Positions 47,534-57,799 of a stretch of 64,000 nucleotides of DNA are shown piece by piece (the stretch's first letter is position 1; each line of letters starts with the position of its first letter). The notes beneath the pieces were generated by a model. It ran no database searches. It saw only the letters and a program-made list of their open reading frames with translations, and was not told the origin of the DNA. This DNA is from Paraphoma chrysanthemicola (lineage: Eukaryota > Ascomycota > Dothideomycetes > Pleosporales > Phaeosphaeriaceae). Location: contig JAGMWG010000001.1 of the NCBI GenBank assembly GCA_020744225.1, positions 434,001-498,000 of the forward strand, in the 5' to 3' direction. Position numbers and translations under genes: made by a program.

Positions 47534-48346
47534 ATGTCTCCGTCCAGCAAGCGAACCTATGGTGATGCTGACCTCGAGATTGCACTTCCAGACGCGAAGC
47601 GTAGAGCTACTAGCCCAAGCCCAGGCCCAACGCACCCCCACGCTATACTAGAGCACCTAGTCAGAGTAGTGCTTCCGGAAAGCTGCCGCCAGGAAGCTGT
47701 CAACAAGTACTATGAAGAGGAGCTTCGCGATTCGACGGCGACCATCGACAAATGCAAGGACAAGCTGAAGGGATGGGTACTCGAGTATTGGGATGCTGGA
47801 AAGCTGCGTGAGCTCAATGCGTATGACTTCACCCTCACTGCAATGAGCTGTCCCTCTTCACCTACCACTCGATTCCTCCTTCTTGGCTGTCGCCGTGATT
47901 CAATGACTGACCTTGGAGACAGGCTGGATCATAAATCGCAATTGGCTTTCCCCGACTACGGTGGCATCTATGTCATCGTTGTTGTTATTGATGGCGAATT
48001 GTGGTTTTATGTTAGCCAGTCGAGTAATGTTAGCAAGAGGATTTCAAGCCACCATTCCTCCCAGAATTACTCAAAAATCTTTCTTTATTTCCTCTGGTCC
48101 AAGGCCGAAGCTGCGCACGTCTTACTTCCCGTCGAGGATGATTCACTGGAGACTGGACCTTTTCTGAACATTCTCGAGCAATGGCTTCGTCTGGTTTTCT
48201 GTGCTCTGCGGCCATCAGACTTGAAGATTAACCTCGCAATCGAAGCGCTCTGCACAACGTCGCAGGTTGATCTCTGCAGTGGCATTGGTGTTTGCGAGCC
48301 TTTGGCTCAGAATTTTGACTTTGCCAACTTCCCCATGCACCTTTAG
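47534..48346 (+). CDS. orphan protein with degenerate GIY-YIG nuclease motif
   Basis: A single exon encodes 270 aa. The start is Ser/Lys-rich with a possible nuclear signal (DAKRRATSP). A helical region follows, and then a segment that matches the order of a GIY-YIG nuclease: GIY at 144-146, YVSQ at 159-162 (the family has YVG/YIG), then SNVSKR with Arg169, His173 and a late Glu215 in LNILEQWL. These are the positions where the catalytic Tyr, Arg, His and Glu usually sit. The Gly of the YIG element is replaced by Ser, so activity is doubtful. I do not recognise a named orthologue. It lies in the gene-poor half of the window; a lineage-specific or mobile-element-derived origin is possible but not shown. 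Confidence 0.6.
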   Translation: MSPSSKRTYGDADLEIALPDAKRRATSPSPGPTHPHAILEHLVRVVLPESCRQEAVNKYYEEELRDSTATIDKCKDKLKGWVLEYWDAGKLRELNAYDFTLTAMSCPSSPTTRFLLLGCRRDSMTDLGDRLDHKSQLAFPDYGGIYVIVVVIDGELWFYVSQSSNVSKRISSHHSSQNYSKIFLYFLWSKAEAAHVLLPVEDDSLETGPFLNILEQWLRLVFCALRPSDLKINLAIEALCTTSQVDLCSGIGVCEPLAQNFDFANFPMHL

Positions 48347-49201
48347 GAAAATCTAGAACCTCACCATTCGGTGTAGTGGTCAGGTGTAAAAGCCAAACCC
48401 TCGTCGACTCGCAGAGACTGGCAGCGTTTCCTCAAGAAGCATGCCGTCGTCGAAGCGAGCCTGCTAACGCAAGCGCAGAGTTTGTTCGGAAGCATGTCTT
48501 GTCGACGCGGGGTCCATCTTCATCACGCCACGGGTTCGGGTGTTGGTGCTCGAGGTAGATGAGTATAGCACTTAGACGACCGCACGCAATTAAGGAGAAG
48601 TTACACGGTTGTACCTATATTGCTGGGGCTGTCAACTAATCGGTGCTGGCAGATCCGACTTAACTCCGTGTCACCCCTCCCCGATTCACGTTCAATTAAG
48701 AATGAGACGGAAGGCATAAACTTTTGACCAGCTTTGCATCCCCGCTGTACGACGACGATTCACAGTGATTCTGACACTATTCTCTATCAGCTCTCCTGGT
48801 GCTAGCTGCTTTGCAGAGTATATATTTCAGTGGTGGTGAGAACTCCGAGCCAGACAGTTGTGCCTTTAGATCCGGCAGACCTTGTTCGGACATATGCAAC
48901 ATTGGTTGCCGGCCAAGGCATTTTCGATCCCACGTAGCCTCTGGCCGTGGTGTTGCCAGCATGAAGAGGCCAGCTGGCCATATTATGCGCACCTTATCCG
49001 GGATGATCTGCCCCACCATAACGTTAGTTTCGTACCGCTGCAAATCTTTCATTAGCCGCCCAACAACCATGCAGACCAGAGCATAGAAACTCAGTCCAGT
49101 CTTTTACTGTGCAATGAGATTATGGACAAGCTAATGTTCAGACTGACCATCTCGACCAAAAGCCGCGGCGCATCTTGCGCCAATCTTGAGTCTTCTCAAT
49201 A
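48347..49201. other. intergenic, no gene seen
   Basis: No supported gene occurs in these 855 bp. A short tRNA-like string (GTGTAGTGGTCAGGTGTAAA) near 48371 cannot be folded into a full cloverleaf and is not called. Confidence 0.4.
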
Positions 49202-49294
49202 TCCTCCGTGGCGCAATTGGCTAGCGCGTCTGACTGTTATCCATGCAATGGTAGCTCCATCAGGAGGTTGAAAGTTCGAGCCTTTCCGGGGGAG
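49202..49294 (+). tRNA. tRNA-Asn (anticodon GTT) with a 19-nt intron
   Basis: A full cloverleaf can be drawn. The acceptor stem TCCTCCG pairs with CGGGGGA (one G-T pair). The D-arm is GCGC/GCGC with loop AATTGGCTA. The anticodon stem is TCTGA/TCAGG with loop CTGTTA...A and anticodon GTT at 49236-49238. The variable loop is AGGTT, and the T-arm is GAAAG/CTTTC with loop TTCGAGC. The discriminator is G. A 19-nt intron (49240-49258) sits at the canonical place, directly 3' of the base after the anticodon. The D- and T-arm sequences provide the internal A and B boxes for RNA polymerase III. CCA is not encoded, as expected for a nuclear gene. Confidence 0.93.
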
Positions 49295-49296
49295 TT

Positions 49297-49304
49297 GTTT
49301 TTTT
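49297..49304 (+). terminator. oligo-T RNA polymerase III terminator
   Basis: A run of T residues directly follows the tRNA-Asn gene (GTTGTTTTTTTGC), the standard Pol III stop signal. Confidence 0.8.
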
Positions 49305-50093
49305 GCTGCTGCAGTGCGATACCGGGGGTCGTGTGTGGCTTCTTATTTTGTTACCTAGATACCCAGCTTAGCACACGCGGCAAGAGATGTCGACAGGTAG
49401 GAGCCACATACCCACAATTATAAACCTTGATGGATCTAGAACGAGTGGCACAAGTCTGGCACGTCCGGCTACGTTATCGTGACGTAGCATATTCATGAAC
49501 AGGGACTTCGCTGCTTCCTCGTAGAGCTTGGACAGGCGACAACAAGAACATCCCGGGCATTGCAACATCAGGACCGCCAATGAATTCAAGGCCAACAAGC
49601 TTTATAATGTAGTTAAGAAACCCAATCTCACAGTGGCCTTCAAACTCAGGGCCTCTTTGAGAGTCAATGTGTGATGGTATGGAAAAGCTCCAATATTTTC
49701 AGCTCTCCAAGCCCCGCCAAAGGCCGTTAGAGCTGTGAAGCATTCTATGCATTGGAGGATGGCGTGTGTGCTGACAACCTCCTTTCCTGGATCACGACAA
49801 GTATGATACAGCGTCAATGGGCTTTTGTTGTGCCGCACTCCGCGAGAATCATGGTCAGTTTGTGAGTTAGCTCCTCCAAACATCGCGCTCCTCGACGACA
49901 CGGGCAAAAGCAATCATTTGAAATTAAACCCTTTCATTGAGGTAATGTTACATATCATAATCGAGGTATGCCACCAACGGCAGCTCTTCACATCTTATAT
50001 CATCTGTATCATCGCGATGGATTGATTCGCTCAATCTTAACCACCAAGACGAGAATCCCCAAACTCCTTCACAGCTTTTCCCAAACGAGATGC
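49305..50093. other. intergenic, no gene seen
   Basis: These 0.8 kb lie between the tRNA and the DUF1761-like gene. Only short, domain-free frames occur. Confidence 0.4.
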
Positions 50094-50734
50094 TTAATCG
50101 AAGGGGTTGGTGCGGGTGCCCCAGTAGGTGAGGAACAAGCTGAGGCCGACGGTCTCAAGGACACGAGCGACAGCACCGATGGCGATGGTGTCAAGTGGGC
50201 GCTTCTCAGTGACGACCTGGGAGACGATCTGGAAAGGTTAGCATTGTGCATACGCAGGGAGGAACAATGCAAACTACATACCGAAGGAGCAGCGGAGGCG
50301 AAGAAAATCAAAGAGCCGAGGTAAGCAGCGCCCTTGTAGGTAAGGGTGCCAGTAGCGTTGATCAGAGCACCAACGCCATATGTCTGGAGAGCAGAGCCGA
50401 CGATGGAGCTACCCCACGAAGCGGCGGCGGTGGCAGCCTCCTTGCTGTGGAAGTACTCCTCCTTGGAGTTGGCCTGCTGCGCGCGACGGTAGGCGTCACC
50501 GAAGACGGGTCCGAGGACAGCGAGAGATACAGCGTGGTTGAATGCCGTGCCGAGAGCAATGGCAGAGGGCTTGACCGGGGGAAGGTCTAGTACATCGAGT
50601 TAGTTCTGTCGACTCTTCCACGAGCTGCACCATCTCTTCATGGCGACGCATTACGAGGCCGCGACCAAGGCAATGCTGCGAATCGGATCGGTTATGCAGA
50701 GTGAAGGCGTATGCTTACAGTGTAGGGAGGCCAT
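50094..50734 (-). CDS. DUF1761-like small integral membrane protein
   Basis: Three exons (50734-50719, 50586-50282, 50228-50094) encode 151 aa. The first exon is only 16 nt (MASLH plus one base), followed by a 131-nt intron; the second intron is 53 nt with GCTAAC branch. The protein starts LPPVKPSAIALGTAFNHA and has about four hydrophobic segments (AVSLAVLGPVFG, SSIVGSALQTYGVGALI, AAYLGSLIFFASAAPS, ETVGLSLFLTYWG) with an intervening charged loop (YRRAQQANSKEEYFHSKE). That is the size and layout of the DUF1761 family of four-span membrane proteins; the family name is my best match by pattern. There is no known catalytic motif and the function is unknown. Codon use is strongly biased to C-ending codons, suggesting good expression. 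Confidence 0.75.
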
Positions 50735-51615
50735 TGTGGTAAGAGGTATGATTTTTGGGATGGAGGAGGGTTGTGTTTTTTGTTGTCTCGAGGTATGGCG
50801 AGTGGGTGATGATGGCAGGAGACAAGGAATGTGGATGCTTATGTACCCGCTGGTTGCATAGCGGTCTGCACCTGACCTGACGTCACTCGTCGTCAACGCC
50901 AACCATCGATTTCACGATCGCGCGCACGCAAACCAGCTTCAGCCGTCTCAATGCGGCATGGCAGACCCGCTTGGCTTGACTCCAGTCTGGCCTGTGCACT
51001 AGCGATTGCGCACATGATGAAATTACAGTAGAAAATGGCGCCTCTGCTCCAGGCACTTCGCCGCGCTGATTTTCAGGTACGTCACGGCGGTCAAATGTGG
51101 GGGAAGCTTGACCTGTCAATATGCGGCTTAGCGCTACGTACCCCAGCCGAGCCGCGGGCGATCATCACGTGAAATGTATACCAGCTGCGGAAGCCGAAGA
51201 AGCAACACCAGCGCAGCAATGTTCGAAGCGGTATGGGATAGTCAGACAAAAGGCGGATGAACTACAGGTCATGCAATCATTCACGTTTGCTTAGCTTAAT
51301 CTTCTCAAAATTGGCTTAGCTATATTATGGAAGCCAAAACAGATCTGGAGGTTCTCGCTACTTTCAGTCTTCCTGGAAAGCTCTCTGAAGCTACGGAAGA
51401 ACCTATGTGCGAGCTTGCAGTGGATGCCATGAATTTTTTGATCAGGCACACCCTGATACGATGCCTGAGGCAGCTTTTCAGTGCAACGGGACCTTCGCGG
51501 TAGACTTGGTTCGGGTAACGCACGACTCATAGAACGTACCTCGCGCAGGCTTGTCCTTGTCTGCAAGTACGAGAGTCACATATCTTGAGATCTTGACCAC
51601 GGGTCTCGAACCCAA
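50735..51615. other. intergenic, no gene seen
   Basis: This 881 bp contains the promoter of the DUF1761-like gene and the 3' side of the bL17m gene. No conserved frame is seen. Confidence 0.4.
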
Positions 51616-52406
51616 TCATACGGTCTTTGTTCGTCTTGGTTGCGGGCGCTTGTGACCATCATGAGGCACCTCGGACTGCACTTCTTGCGTCTTGGATCGG
51701 CCCGTAGTCTCTACTCTAGAGACTGGGTTTGGCATGCGGTACAAGTCCGTCTCCTCGAAGTAGTGCATCTCTCTCTTCATCTTCGGCTCCGGATACACCT
51801 TCCTGGGTGGTGGAAGTATCCGGTTGTCCATATCCTTATGCAGTCGCAGCTGGCTGACCATGTCCCGCAACGAGTCCATGCCTGCCTTTCGGAATTGCGT
51901 AACCTTCTTGACGTTCTCTGCCGTCTTCTCGTTGAACTGCGCATTTTCTGGTATCCGCGCCAGTGTTTTAGCGGTCATGGCGAAGCGCAGGTCCCGCGGA
52001 CCATCGACCAACTCGAGGATGGCCGACTCTGCCTGGTCTTCTTTCAGAGGCTCAATGCGCAGCAAGCGCGTATATCCACCAGGTCTCGTTGCATAGCGCT
52101 CGCGGATGGGTCCGAAGAGCTTCGGTACCATTTCGTCTGGTTCCTAGACGCCATCAGCATATCGTCGGTAGCGACCATATGGTACCATACATAGAAGATC
52201 TGGCGCGCCCTCCGCCGCGTCGCCTCTGTGTTCTTCTTGCCCAGTGTCACAAGCTGGTCGGCCAGCCGCTGTGCCTCCTTCGCTTTGTGCCATGTGGTTG
52301 CTATCGACTCATGCTTGAATAGCGATGTGACGAGATTCCGCAGCAGCGCCTGTCGATGCGCCGATGAGCGGCTCAGATGGCGGTACTTCATGTGACCGCC
52401 CGCCAT
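51616..52406 (-). CDS. MRPL17-like (bL17m): mitochondrial ribosomal protein bL17m
   Basis: Two exons (52406-52191, 52143-51616; 47-nt phase-0 intron) encode 247 aa. The first 110 residues are the ribosomal L17 domain: HMKYRHLSRSSAHRQALLRN, LVTSLFKHESIATTWHKAKE, QRLADQLVTLGKKNTEATRR, then RARQIFYEPDEMVPKLFGPI and RPGGYTRLLRI. A fungal-type C-terminal extension rich in Lys/Arg/Pro follows. The start MAGGHMKYRHL matches the conserved family start, and the nine upstream bases open only with TTG. It belongs to the large subunit of the mitochondrial ribosome, near the tunnel exit in bacterial structures. It shares a 297 bp divergent promoter with RNR1. Confidence 0.95.
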
Positions 52407-52703
52407 ACTGGGCAATTGGTGCTGGGGTCGTGGGTTGGGTGGTGCCTGGGGGCGTGATGCAGTTGCGTCGTGAAAAGTCGGGGCGCCGATATTCTCCCGG
52501 CACAGAGGGATTCGATGTGATCCCTGTAAGCTGCAACCACTTTAGCCCGCCTTACAAATGGCCAAGCTAGCGACGCGACGCGAAACCGTGCATTTGTTTT
52601 GACGCGTCTTCCATTTAAGTGCCGCCCACCCCTCTCCTCCACGATCCGCACCCATCCCTCACCCACCACTGCACCCACACACTCCCCTCTTTGCACGTTC
52701 AAC
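52407..52703. promoter_or_regulatory. divergent bL17m/RNR1 promoter with MCB-like elements
   Basis: This 297 bp gap carries a perfect ACGCGT (52602-52607) and two overlapping ACGCGA copies followed by AAA (52573-52585), all within 135 bp of the RNR1 ATG. ACGCGT is the MluI cell-cycle box bound by the yeast MBF (Mbp1-Swi6) complex, which drives RNR1 and other S-phase genes. The site match is seen; regulation is inference. A C-rich leader precedes the RNR1 start. Confidence 0.6.
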
Positions 52704-55565
52704 ATGTTTGTCTTCAAGCGCGGTAAGCCCTCTCGTCCTGCGTCCTTCTTGCACTACTGCTGCCCGCACCCCTGTTCGCTGCTGCATGCCGACACCAGAC
52801 TGACGCGCACCCACACTAGATGGACGCAAGGAACGCGTGCAGTTCGATAAAATCACCGCACGAGTGTCAAGGCTGTGTTACGGCCTCGACCCCGACCATG
52901 TTGACCCGGCCGCCATCACCATGAAGGTCATCTCTGGCGTCTACCAGGGTGTAACGACCATCCAGCTCGACGACCTGGTATGTTCCCAGCGCCTTCATCC
53001 CTCGCTTGCACTGACCCACTGCAGGCGGCCGAGACAGCGGCATACATGACCACTACACATCCCGACTACGCGATCCTCGCCGCACGCATTGCCGTGTCCA
53101 ACCTCCACAAACAAACCAAGAAGCAATTCTCGGCCGTTGTGGCAGACCTGTACAATTATGTCAACCCCAAGAACGGCAAGAGCCAGCCTATGATATCCGA
53201 TGCTGTCTACAAGATTGTACAGTCACACGCCGAGGAGTTGAATTCGGCCATCGTCTACGACCGTGACTTCAACTACCAGTTCTTTGGTTTCAAGACGCTC
53301 GAGCGCTCATACCTTCTCCGCATCAACGGCAAGGTTGCCGAGCGCCCACAACACATGTTGATGCGCGTGGCTGTCGGCATCCATGGAGAGAACATCGAGA
53401 AGGCGATTGAGACTTACGATTACATGTCGCAAAAGTACTTCACGCACGCTTCGCCTACCCTCTTCAATGCGGGCACACCAAATCCGCAGATGTCGTCCTG
53501 CTTTCTCATCGACATGAAGGAGGACAGCATTGATGGCATCTACGACACACTCAAGACTTGTGCCTTGATCTCCAAGACCGCTGGCGGTATTGGTCTCAAT
53601 GTCCACCGTATCCGTGCCACGGGCTCCTACATCGGTGGCACCAATGGTACATCGAACGGTCTCATTCCCATGCTTCGTGTCTACAACAACACAGCTCGTT
53701 ATGTTGATCAAGGTGGCAACAAACGCCCTGGCGCCTTCGCCATCTACCTTGAGCCATGGCATGCTGATGTCTTCGGTTTCCTTGATCTACGCAAGAACCA
53801 TGGCAAAGAGGAAGTTCGTGCCCGTGACCTTTTCTACGCACTATGGATCCCAGACCTTTTCATGAAGCGCGTTCAAGAGAATGGCGAGTGGACGCTATTC
53901 TGCCCCAACGAAGCCCCCGGTCTTGCCGACGTGTATGGTGATGAGTTCGAGGAGCTCTACCATCGTTACGAACGTGACAACCGTGGTCGGGAGACTGTTC
54001 GCGCCCAGAAACTCTGGTATGCCATCCTTGAGGCTCAGACGGAGACTGGTAACCCTTTCATGCTCTACAAAGATGCTTGCAACAGGAAGAGCAACCAGAA
54101 AAATCTTGGTACCATTCGCAGCTCCAACCTCTGCACCGAGATCGTCGAGTACACTGCTCCTGATGAGGTAGCGGTATGTAACCTCGCCTCGCTAGCTCTC
54201 CCCTCATTCGTGGACTATAAGCGTGGGGAATTCGACTTCAACAAACTCCACGAAGTCACCCAAGTTGTTACTCGCAACTTGAACAAGATCATCGAAGTCA
54301 ACCACTACCCAGTAGAGGAAGCACGTCGCAGCAATTTCCGTCATAGACCTATCGGGCTTGGTGTGCAGGGTCTCGCTGATGCCTTCCTGGCACTACGCTT
54401 GCCCTTCGAGTCGCCCGAGGCCAAGAAGCTCAACATCCAGATTTTCGAGACCATCTACCACGCCGCCCTCACCTCATCTTGCGACATTGCTAAGGAGCTG
54501 GGCCCTTACGCGACATACGAAGGTTCTCCTATTTCCCAGGGCCAGCTTCAGTACGACCTGTGGAACATCACACCCACCGATCTCTGGGATTGGGCCTCGC
54601 TGAAGGACAAGATCGCACAGCACGGCGTTCGCAACTCTCTCCTGGTTGCACCCATGCCGACCGCGTCTACGTCTCAGATTCTTGGGAACAACGAGTGCTT
54701 CGAGCCCTACACGTCCAACATCTACTCTCGCCGTGTGCTGGCCGGCGAGTTTCAAGTCGTCAACCCCTGGCTCTTGAAAGATCTCGTTGACATGGGACTG
54801 TGGTCTGAGAACATGAAGAATCGTATCATCGCCGATGGTGGTTCGATTCAGAGGATTCCCAATATCCCTGAAGAGACGAAGACTCTGTACAAGACAGTGT
54901 GGGAGATCTCGCAGCGCACCATCATCCAGATGGCGGCCGACCGTGGTGCGTTCATCGACCAGTCTCAGTCCTTGAACATACACATGAAGGAGCCGACCAT
55001 GGGCAAGATCACTTCGATGCATTTTGCCGGCTGGAAGCTTGGCCTGAAGACTGGCATGTACTATCTCCGCACTATGGCTGCTTCGGCTCCCATTCAATTC
55101 ACCGTCGACCAGGAGGCTCTCAAGGTCGCAGACACAAACATCGCGCGAGCTCTGCCGAAGACGCGGCGTCAGCCAGGTTTCCAAAACGGCACTACCGCAA
55201 CCTCACCCTCCCCTTCTCCAGCACCACGTCCCATGTACGCGACTGAGGCACCCAACGGCGCTGTAGATGCCAATGGAGTCCCGACACCCGTCGCCACCCC
55301 TCCTCCAGCATCAGAGCCGAAGGGTGCTCCAACCGAGAACGCTCTCGCTGGTAAGCCATTCAAGGCCGACATTGAAGAGGGCGATAGTCCCAAGGTCCTT
55401 GCGTCAGATCCTGTCAGCAAGCCTGATGAAGACGCCCTAACCAAAATCAAACAAGACGAAGACGCAGAGGACGACACCAAAGGCCGAGATGGTGACATCT
55501 ACGCCGATGCTGTGCTCGCCTGCTCGATAGAGAACCCAGAATCCTGTGTCATGTGCAGTGGGTAG
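52704..55565 (+). CDS. RNR1: ribonucleoside-diphosphate reductase large subunit
   Basis: Three exons (52704-52722, 52820-52977, 53025-55565; introns 97 and 47 nt) encode 905 aa. The tiny first exon gives MFVFKR, and splicing restores DGRKERVQFDKITARV, the ATP-cone start. Class I signatures follow: SPTLFNAGTPNPQMSSCFL, KTAGGIGLNVHRIRATGSYI, the active-site NLCTEI, and PTASTSQILGNNECFEPYTS. The radical-transfer tyrosine region and the C-terminal redox pair in CVMCSG are present. It makes dNDPs with the Rnr2-type subunit, controlling dNTP supply. Between the core and the CxxC tail lies a Pro/Ala/Ser- then Asp/Glu-rich linker of about 120 residues, a flexible swing arm. Fungal orthologues share this extension. 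Confidence 0.97.
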
Positions 55566-56106
55566 ATTCATTTTATGGGCACAGTTCTGCATTAGACGAC
55601 GTGACAGGCAACTGTCGAGTAAATCTCTTGTGACAGTACAGTGTTTGTGCTTGGCGTTGGTGGTCTTCATGGTTTGGATAACGCGGGAGGATGAGCTCAT
55701 GAGTTCTGCATTGGCTTCACATTAGTTCTAATACGATCAGCTACATACCAAATCACATTGCGCATATTGAACAATCATCTTTCTGGTAGTCGACCTGTAT
55801 GTGCTTCGCCTGTGGTCATTTGATTCGTGCGTTATAGCCGCTCCGCTTGCGCGGATTAGTTCCGGCATATGCGACTCTTGCCCCGCATAGCGCCCTTCAG
55901 GTGTCATGAACGTGCGCCTTACAGAGTACAAGCACGGCACCACTCGCAAGACTGCAAAGTCAGAAGCTCGGTTACGCTTGAAAACATTGGCAGGCATCCA
56001 AGGGAACTTAACGAAACGAAATCAGGTCACGGTCGCCGGTTCAATCGCGTTATTTGTTCTCCACATTGCCCCACTATCTACTACACAGTACTGTGTACAG
56101 CCTCTT
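55566..56106. other. intergenic, no gene seen
   Basis: This 541 bp between RNR1 and the YCII-domain gene holds a 3' region and a promoter. No gene is seen. Confidence 0.4.
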
Positions 56107-56610
56107 ATGCTCTCTCTCCGCCCTGCTTTTCGTTCCACCGTCGCCCTACATCGCCCAATCATCCAAAATCTTCCTCGACACTGTCACGCTCGTCGCACAA
56201 TGGCTTCTGGCGCAGCACCGCTCCAAGAATGGCTCGTCATCCTTCCGGATTTCGCCGGCGCACTGGACAAGCGACTGTCAGTTCGTCCCAAACACTTGGA
56301 AGGTCTCAAGCAGGATAGGGACGACATGTGGCTATGGGGAGGTGCGTGAATCTTTCCTTCTCCAAGCTTTCATATTATAGCCTTCATTGTGCTGACGAAC
56401 AATCTTGCAGGTGCGATGCTCGAAGAGCCTGTCAAAGAAGGAGACTCTGGACCACCAAAGATGAAGGGATCCGCGATGCTGATCGGCGCCAAGACAAAGG
56501 AAGAGGTCGTAGAGAGGCTAAAGAAGGATGTGTATGTTGAGCATGGGGTGTGGGATCTGAGCAAGGTGCAAATCATTCCTTTCAAGAGTGCTCTGCGAAA
56601 GGCATTGTAA
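56107..56610 (+). CDS. YCII-domain protein, probably mitochondrial
   Basis: Two exons (56107-56341, 56411-56610; 69-nt intron, phase 1) encode 144 aa. The first ATG gives an Arg-rich, acid-free start (MLSLRPAFRSTVALHR...), a plausible mitochondrial presequence. A second ATG at 56200 (MASGAAPLQEW) would give a 113-aa cytosolic form. The fold is the ferredoxin-like YCII domain: EWLVILPDFAGALDKRLSVR, PKHLEGL, MWLWGGAMLEEP, MKGSAMLIGAKTKEEVVERL, KKDVYVEHGVWDLSKVQIIP. YCII relatives have a conserved His/Asp pair and unknown or hydrolase/binding roles; here an Asp (PDFAGALD) and His (RPKHLEG) are visible. A role cannot be assigned. Confidence 0.82.
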
Positions 56611-57001
56611 AGCTAGTTTGCCGCAAGACAAGCACACGAAGCTGAATGAAGAGCTATCCGCATACTCAAAAACCATTGCCAGGCGTCAGACTATGGGAGA
56701 GGTTCCCATAATACACCACACTAACTACCTATGACGGCACGTCATTTCCTTAAATCTTCCTCTGCACTCAGTCTCAAACAGGTCTTCTTCGATCCCATCA
56801 ATGGCCGACGTGGCCCCAACTTCCACCAAGACCGCTAGCTCGTGGATGGGTCGCTCTCCAATGTAGTACTACCCGCCTGGCTGCGCGCCCAGTCGATGCA
56901 GCGCAATGCGCGTCTGCCCCTTGCTTGATGTGTGCTGGACATTTGCATGCTCACGGCATGGGAACGGGGCTTATTCTGAGCTTCATTGACCAAATAAAAC
57001 C
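56611..57001. other. convergent intergenic region
   Basis: This 391 bp between the YCII gene and the deacetylase holds both 3' ends. No gene is seen. Confidence 0.4.
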
Positions 57002-57799
57002 TCAGGTCCCATGGCCGTTCTGCTTTGCTTGCAATAACCCCGTGACCGTAGTGACTCGATAGCCTCGCCTTCTTAGCTCAGGAAGAATCTTCTTCAGCAT
57101 GGGCAATGTCCAGCTCCTTCTGTCGTGGCAAATGATGATGGCGCCAGGACGGACCATGCTGAGGATATGTCGCGCGTTGATACTGGCATACGGAATTTGA
57201 GGGTCGTGCGGATAAACACTTCCCAGGACCATCTGGAAGCCTAGAGACTTGATCGTTGCCCGCATGTCTGAGCTAAAGAAGCCCGATCCCGGGCGGAAGA
57301 ATCTGAACGGCGCTCGGAGAATGTCCAGTGATGCGTATGTGTTGTTTATGTAGCCTTCTACCTCGGCGAGATGTTCAGTGAGCTGCGCAGGCGACAGCGA
57401 TCGCGATGGTTCGTCGTGCATAGCGTGATTGCCAAGTTCATTACCACTTGCAATGATATATTCAAGCGTGTCTTGTCTGCCAGACACTTGGCCGCCAATA
57501 ACGAAGAAAGTCGCCTTTGCATCATTCTCTTTCAATACATCCACAATTTCATGCGTGAAACCCGTTGGAGCATCGTCAATGGTGAGCGCCACGACCTTCT
57601 CTTTCAGTGGCACGTGCCACAGGACATCCGGCCAGCGATTCTGGAAGTATCGAATGAGAAGACCCGGCGGCTTGTAGATGATGTAGAAGGGCGCTACGAA
57701 CGCAAGAATCGTGAATAGTGCAACGAACATGGTCATGAGCCGTGTGCGCCGCACTCGACGGCGAAAGGCCGGAGGAAAGCGGAAAACACGGCGAAGCAT
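57002..57799 (-). CDS. membrane-anchored polysaccharide (chitin) deacetylase family protein
   Basis: A single exon encodes 265 aa from the ATG at 57799. A basic N-terminus (RRVRRTR) and one hydrophobic span (about 22-42) form a type II signal anchor. The NodB domain follows (about 66-245): TIDDAP at 73-78 (family TFDDGP), the metal-site segment GNELGNHAMHDE, the FRFFRPGSGFF motif, and the late HD at 225-226 in IIICHDRR. The histidines are spaced H125-x2-H128 rather than the usual H-x3-H, so this is an atypical subgroup or has altered metal binding. Family members remove acetyl groups from chitin or related polymers. A splice-acceptor-like CGGCAG just upstream of the ATG leaves room for an extra 5' exon. 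Confidence 0.82.
   Translation of the reverse strand: MLRRVFRFPPAFRRRVRRTRLMTMFVALFTILAFVAPFYIIYKPPGLLIRYFQNRWPDVLWHVPLKEKVVALTIDDAPTGFTHEIVDVLKENDAKATFFVIGGQVSGRQDTLEYIIASGNELGNHAMHDEPSRSLSPAQLTEHLAEVEGYINNTYASLDILRAPFRFFRPGSGFFSSDMRATIKSLGFQMVLGSVYPHDPQIPYASINARHILSMVRPGAIIICHDRRSWTLPMLKKILPELRRRGYRVTTVTGLLQAKQNGHGT

Noticed and set aside
48368..48400. tRNA-like GTGTAGTGGTCAGGTG string
   Set aside because: Resembles a tRNA D-arm but no matching T-arm or acceptor stem lies at the correct distance.
54474..55184. 236-codon minus frame
   Set aside because: Antisense shadow of RNR1.
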